DNA from: Bacteroidales bacterium GP4
GTDB lineage: Bacteria > Bacteroidota > Bacteroidia > Bacteroidales > Muribaculaceae
DNA: 8,076 bases
Direction of reading: 5' to 3'
Assembly: GCA_001701065.1 (NCBI GenBank)
Contig: DAAL01000235.1
Location: forward strand, 1-8,076
This document shows, one piece after another, positions 6,372-8,076 of this stretch. A program made the translations under genes and the position numbers. The notes beneath the pieces are model-generated. The model ran no database searches. It saw nothing but the letters and a program-made list of their open reading frames with translations, and was not told where the DNA came from. The first letter of the stretch is position 1. Each line of letters opens with the position of its first letter.

Positions 6372-8012
6372 TTATTTTCGTATACGAAACACGGGTGCAA
6401 TACTTTTAGGTGCATCAGCCGGTATTACAACCTTTAATCCTTCCGAATTACGGCTACACTTCACTTTACCGTACCCCAAAAGTTCCACCTGCTTTATATT
6501 CTTTTTATAATAGGGTGATTCTGTTCCAAACGACTTTATTATTATTTCGTTATTCTCAGGCATTCCAAGCACTATAGCATAAATATTCTTAGGTGTCTGA
6601 GTAAATCGTATTTCATCAGAGCCGGCTTTGATATAGGCACCTTCATTAAACCCTTGGGCATTTATAGCAATATCGGAATCAGCAATGGGTCCCTCACCGA
6701 ATATATGCCATGGACGGGTTGAATAGATACCTTCGCCGTTTACAGCCATCCAATCGCCTATTTCATTTATAATCTTCTCTTCCTTTTCATCAAATGTCCC
6801 GTCGGCACGTAAAGGCACACTCAGCAACAGATTACCATTTTTGCTGACTACATCAGCAAGAAGTTTCACCACTTCAGCAGCCGATTTGTACCAATTGTTT
6901 TCATATATACCGCTGTTGTAATGCCATCCGCCTATACATGAACAAGTCTGCCAGGGCTTTTCCGGAATATAATTGGGCGCACCGCGCTCAACATCCCACA
7001 CTAAAGCTTCTTTCTGCTCATCAGTAAGAATCTTACCAAACATCACAGCAGAGAATTCCTTAGGATGAGTAGCTTGATTGTGGTTATAGAAGTGTGCGGC
7101 AATTTTCAATCCTGCATCACTGATAGGATAAAACGGCACCCCTGTTACATCGAAATACAACAAATCGGGATTATATCGGTTTATCACATCAAGGGTACGG
7201 TTATAAAAATTAGTGCAATATTCCACAGTAGGTAAAGCTACTCCATTTCCCCATGCCCACTGTGAATGAATCATCCCGTCACACCATGAGCCGTAACTGT
7301 CAGGATGATTCTGCGCATACAGTTTCTGCGGGTCAAGACCTTCCCACCACAGCCCTTTTCCATCCTCTTTTGTCATTCGTCCGTCATAAGGCACTCCAGC
7401 TTTAGGTCCATTCCTGTCATAACGGCGGGAAGGTTCGTACCAACTCCATGCATGGTCAGCGTGAAGACTTACACCAAACTTCAACCCGTGCTTACGGCAT
7501 GCCTCAGCCCAGCCGGCAAGAATATCTTTTTTAGGTCCAATGGCTTTAGAATTCCATTCCTGATATTGGCTATCCCATAGGTCGAAATTATCATGGTGAT
7601 TGCCAAGCGCAAAAAAGTACTTTGCTCCGAGCTTTTTATACAACCCCACCAAGTAGTCAGGATCCCAGTTCTCCGCTTTAAAAAGCGGCAGTATATCCTT
7701 AAATCCCACTTCCGAAGGATGCCCGTAATTCTCGACGTGATGCTTGTACTCATTGCTTCCTTCAATATAAAGAGAACGCGCCATCCAGTCGCCGGAGCCT
7801 TCCACACATTGAGGTCCCCAATGCGCCCATATTCCAAACTTCGCGTCACGGAACCATTCAGGCACTTCGTAGTTCGACAAAGATTCCCATGATGGTTCAA
7901 ACTGTCCTTTCATCATAGGCTCCTGTGACTCCGATACGGGAACCGTCACATCCTGTGCCCCCAACATCATCGGGACAAAAATGCTCAAGGAAATTATATT
8001 TTTCAACTTCAT
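6372..8012 (-). CDS. Divergent GH29 alpha-L-fucosidase-like enzyme with Trp-rich insertion
   Basis: I choose the ATG at 8010-8012, giving 546 residues, because it begins a clean Sec signal peptide (MKLKNIISLSIFVPMMLGA, cleavage before QD) and lies 22 bp after the upstream stop. An in-frame ATG at 8040-8042 would add ten polar residues and overlap the upstream gene. No lipobox is present, so it is probably soluble and periplasmic. The protein clearly shares ancestry with the next gene: PEWFRDAKFGIWAHWG, EGSNEYKHH, LPLFKAENWDPD and VVSKNGNLLL recur. Predicted nucleophile Asp288 (LLYFDV) and candidate acid/base Glu342 (WDVERG) are kept. It differs by NHHDNF (138-143) in place of EHHDGF and by about 42 extra residues between the VSLH strand and the nucleophile, carrying seven Trp between residues 189 and 254. 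A C-terminal beta-sandwich ends the protein. GH29 membership is firm; fucose linkage or even another L-sugar is open. Confidence 0.9.
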   Translation of the reverse strand: MKLKNIISLSIFVPMMLGAQDVTVPVSESQEPMMKGQFEPSWESLSNYEVPEWFRDAKFGIWAHWGPQCVEGSGDWMARSLYIEGSNEYKHHVENYGHPSEVGFKDILPLFKAENWDPDYLVGLYKKLGAKYFFALGNHHDNFDLWDSQYQEWNSKAIGPKKDILAGWAEACRKHGLKFGVSLHADHAWSWYEPSRRYDRNGPKAGVPYDGRMTKEDGKGLWWEGLDPQKLYAQNHPDSYGSWCDGMIHSQWAWGNGVALPTVEYCTNFYNRTLDVINRYNPDLLYFDVTGVPFYPISDAGLKIAAHFYNHNQATHPKEFSAVMFGKILTDEQKEALVWDVERGAPNYIPEKPWQTCSCIGGWHYNSGIYENNWYKSAAEVVKLLADVVSKNGNLLLSVPLRADGTFDEKEEKIINEIGDWMAVNGEGIYSTRPWHIFGEGPIADSDIAINAQGFNEGAYIKAGSDEIRFTQTPKNIYAIVLGMPENNEIIIKSFGTESPYYKKNIKQVELLGYGKVKCSRNSEGLKVVIPADAPKSIAPVFRIRK

Positions 8013-8031
8013 ATTATTACAATTAAGGTTA
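8013..8031 (-). promoter_or_regulatory. Translation leader supporting the 8012 start
   Basis: On the minus strand TAACCTTA (8031-8024), a 4-bp spacer ATTG, and TAATAAT (8019-8013) lead into the ATG. The same TAACCTTA and TAATAAT blocks precede the paralogous GH29 gene at 6355. The match places the real start at 8012 rather than at the in-frame ATG at 8042, which lies upstream of this block. Confidence 0.45.
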
Positions 8032-8034
8032 TTG

Positions 8035-8076
8035 TCAATCATCGTAGAGATAGAACATGCGTTCCATCAAGGTCCA
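8035..8076 (-). CDS. 3' end of an unidentified upstream operon gene
   Basis: The minus strand from the window edge reads 13 codons, WTLMERMFYLYDD, followed by TGA at 8035-8037. The frame is open to the edge, and its stop lies 22 bp before the next start, matching the tight spacing in the rest of the operon. I do not recognise the family from 13 residues. By context it is probably another hydrolase or glycan-processing protein of the same locus. Confidence 0.6.
   Translation of the reverse strand, partial: WTLMERMFYLYDD

Noticed and set aside
6044..6409. A plus-strand frame with hydrophobic stretches spanning the GH29-GH29 junction
   Set aside because: The hydrophobic segments are the reverse reading of the GH29 start and leader. 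The spacer is only 16 bp and both flanking genes are intact.
8013..8042. N-terminal extension of the first GH29 from the ATG at 8042
   Set aside because: It would place ten polar residues before an otherwise normal signal peptide and overlap the upstream stop codon.

Overview
The window reads as an accessory carbohydrate-utilisation locus of a gut Bacteroidales bacterium (phylum Bacteroidota). The gene families, the Bacteroidota-type lipoprotein signals, the AT-rich spacers without Shine-Dalgarno sequences at normal distance and the A/T-rich translation leaders all point there. The intermediate base composition with an ORF6N gene nearby would suit Muribaculaceae or Bacteroides, but I cannot fix the genus from the sequence.

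Every supported gene lies on the minus strand, so transcription runs from high to low coordinates. At 8035-8076 the last 13 codons of an unidentified upstream gene are visible. Four complete exported glycoside hydrolases follow, with spacers of only 22, 16, 11 and 13 bp: a GH29 alpha-L-fucosidase-like enzyme with an unusual Trp-rich insertion (6372-8012), a second, more canonical GH29 lipoprotein (4811-6355), a GH31 enzyme with a PA14-like insertion and an alpha-xylosidase-like active-site motif (2268-4799), and a GH97 lipoprotein with the retaining, alpha-galactosidase-like residue set (401-2254). This is one operon segment. It ends at a strong intrinsic terminator at about 305-359, whose G-U pairs are stable only in minus-strand RNA.

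All four enzymes are predicted to remove terminal alpha-linked sugars (fucose, xylose or glucose, galactose), and all carry export signals. Together they look like the side-chain decapping part of a polysaccharide utilisation locus acting on a fucosylated, alpha-capped glycan such as mucin blood-group structures, fucosylated xyloglucan or another plant or algal glycan. No SusC/SusD pair, regulator, sulfatase or beta-glycosidase is in the window; these would have to lie beyond 8076.

After the terminator comes a separate gene, the 5' 89 codons of an ORF6N-domain (phage antirepressor/KilA-N-like) DNA-binding protein (1-268), which runs off the left edge. It contains the strangest feature here: a perfect 24-bp inverted repeat around a single central base (1-49) that lies inside the reading frame. 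The 132-bp gap between the operon and this gene holds the terminator plus a second, related dyad. The remaining open frames on either strand are shadows of the four large genes.
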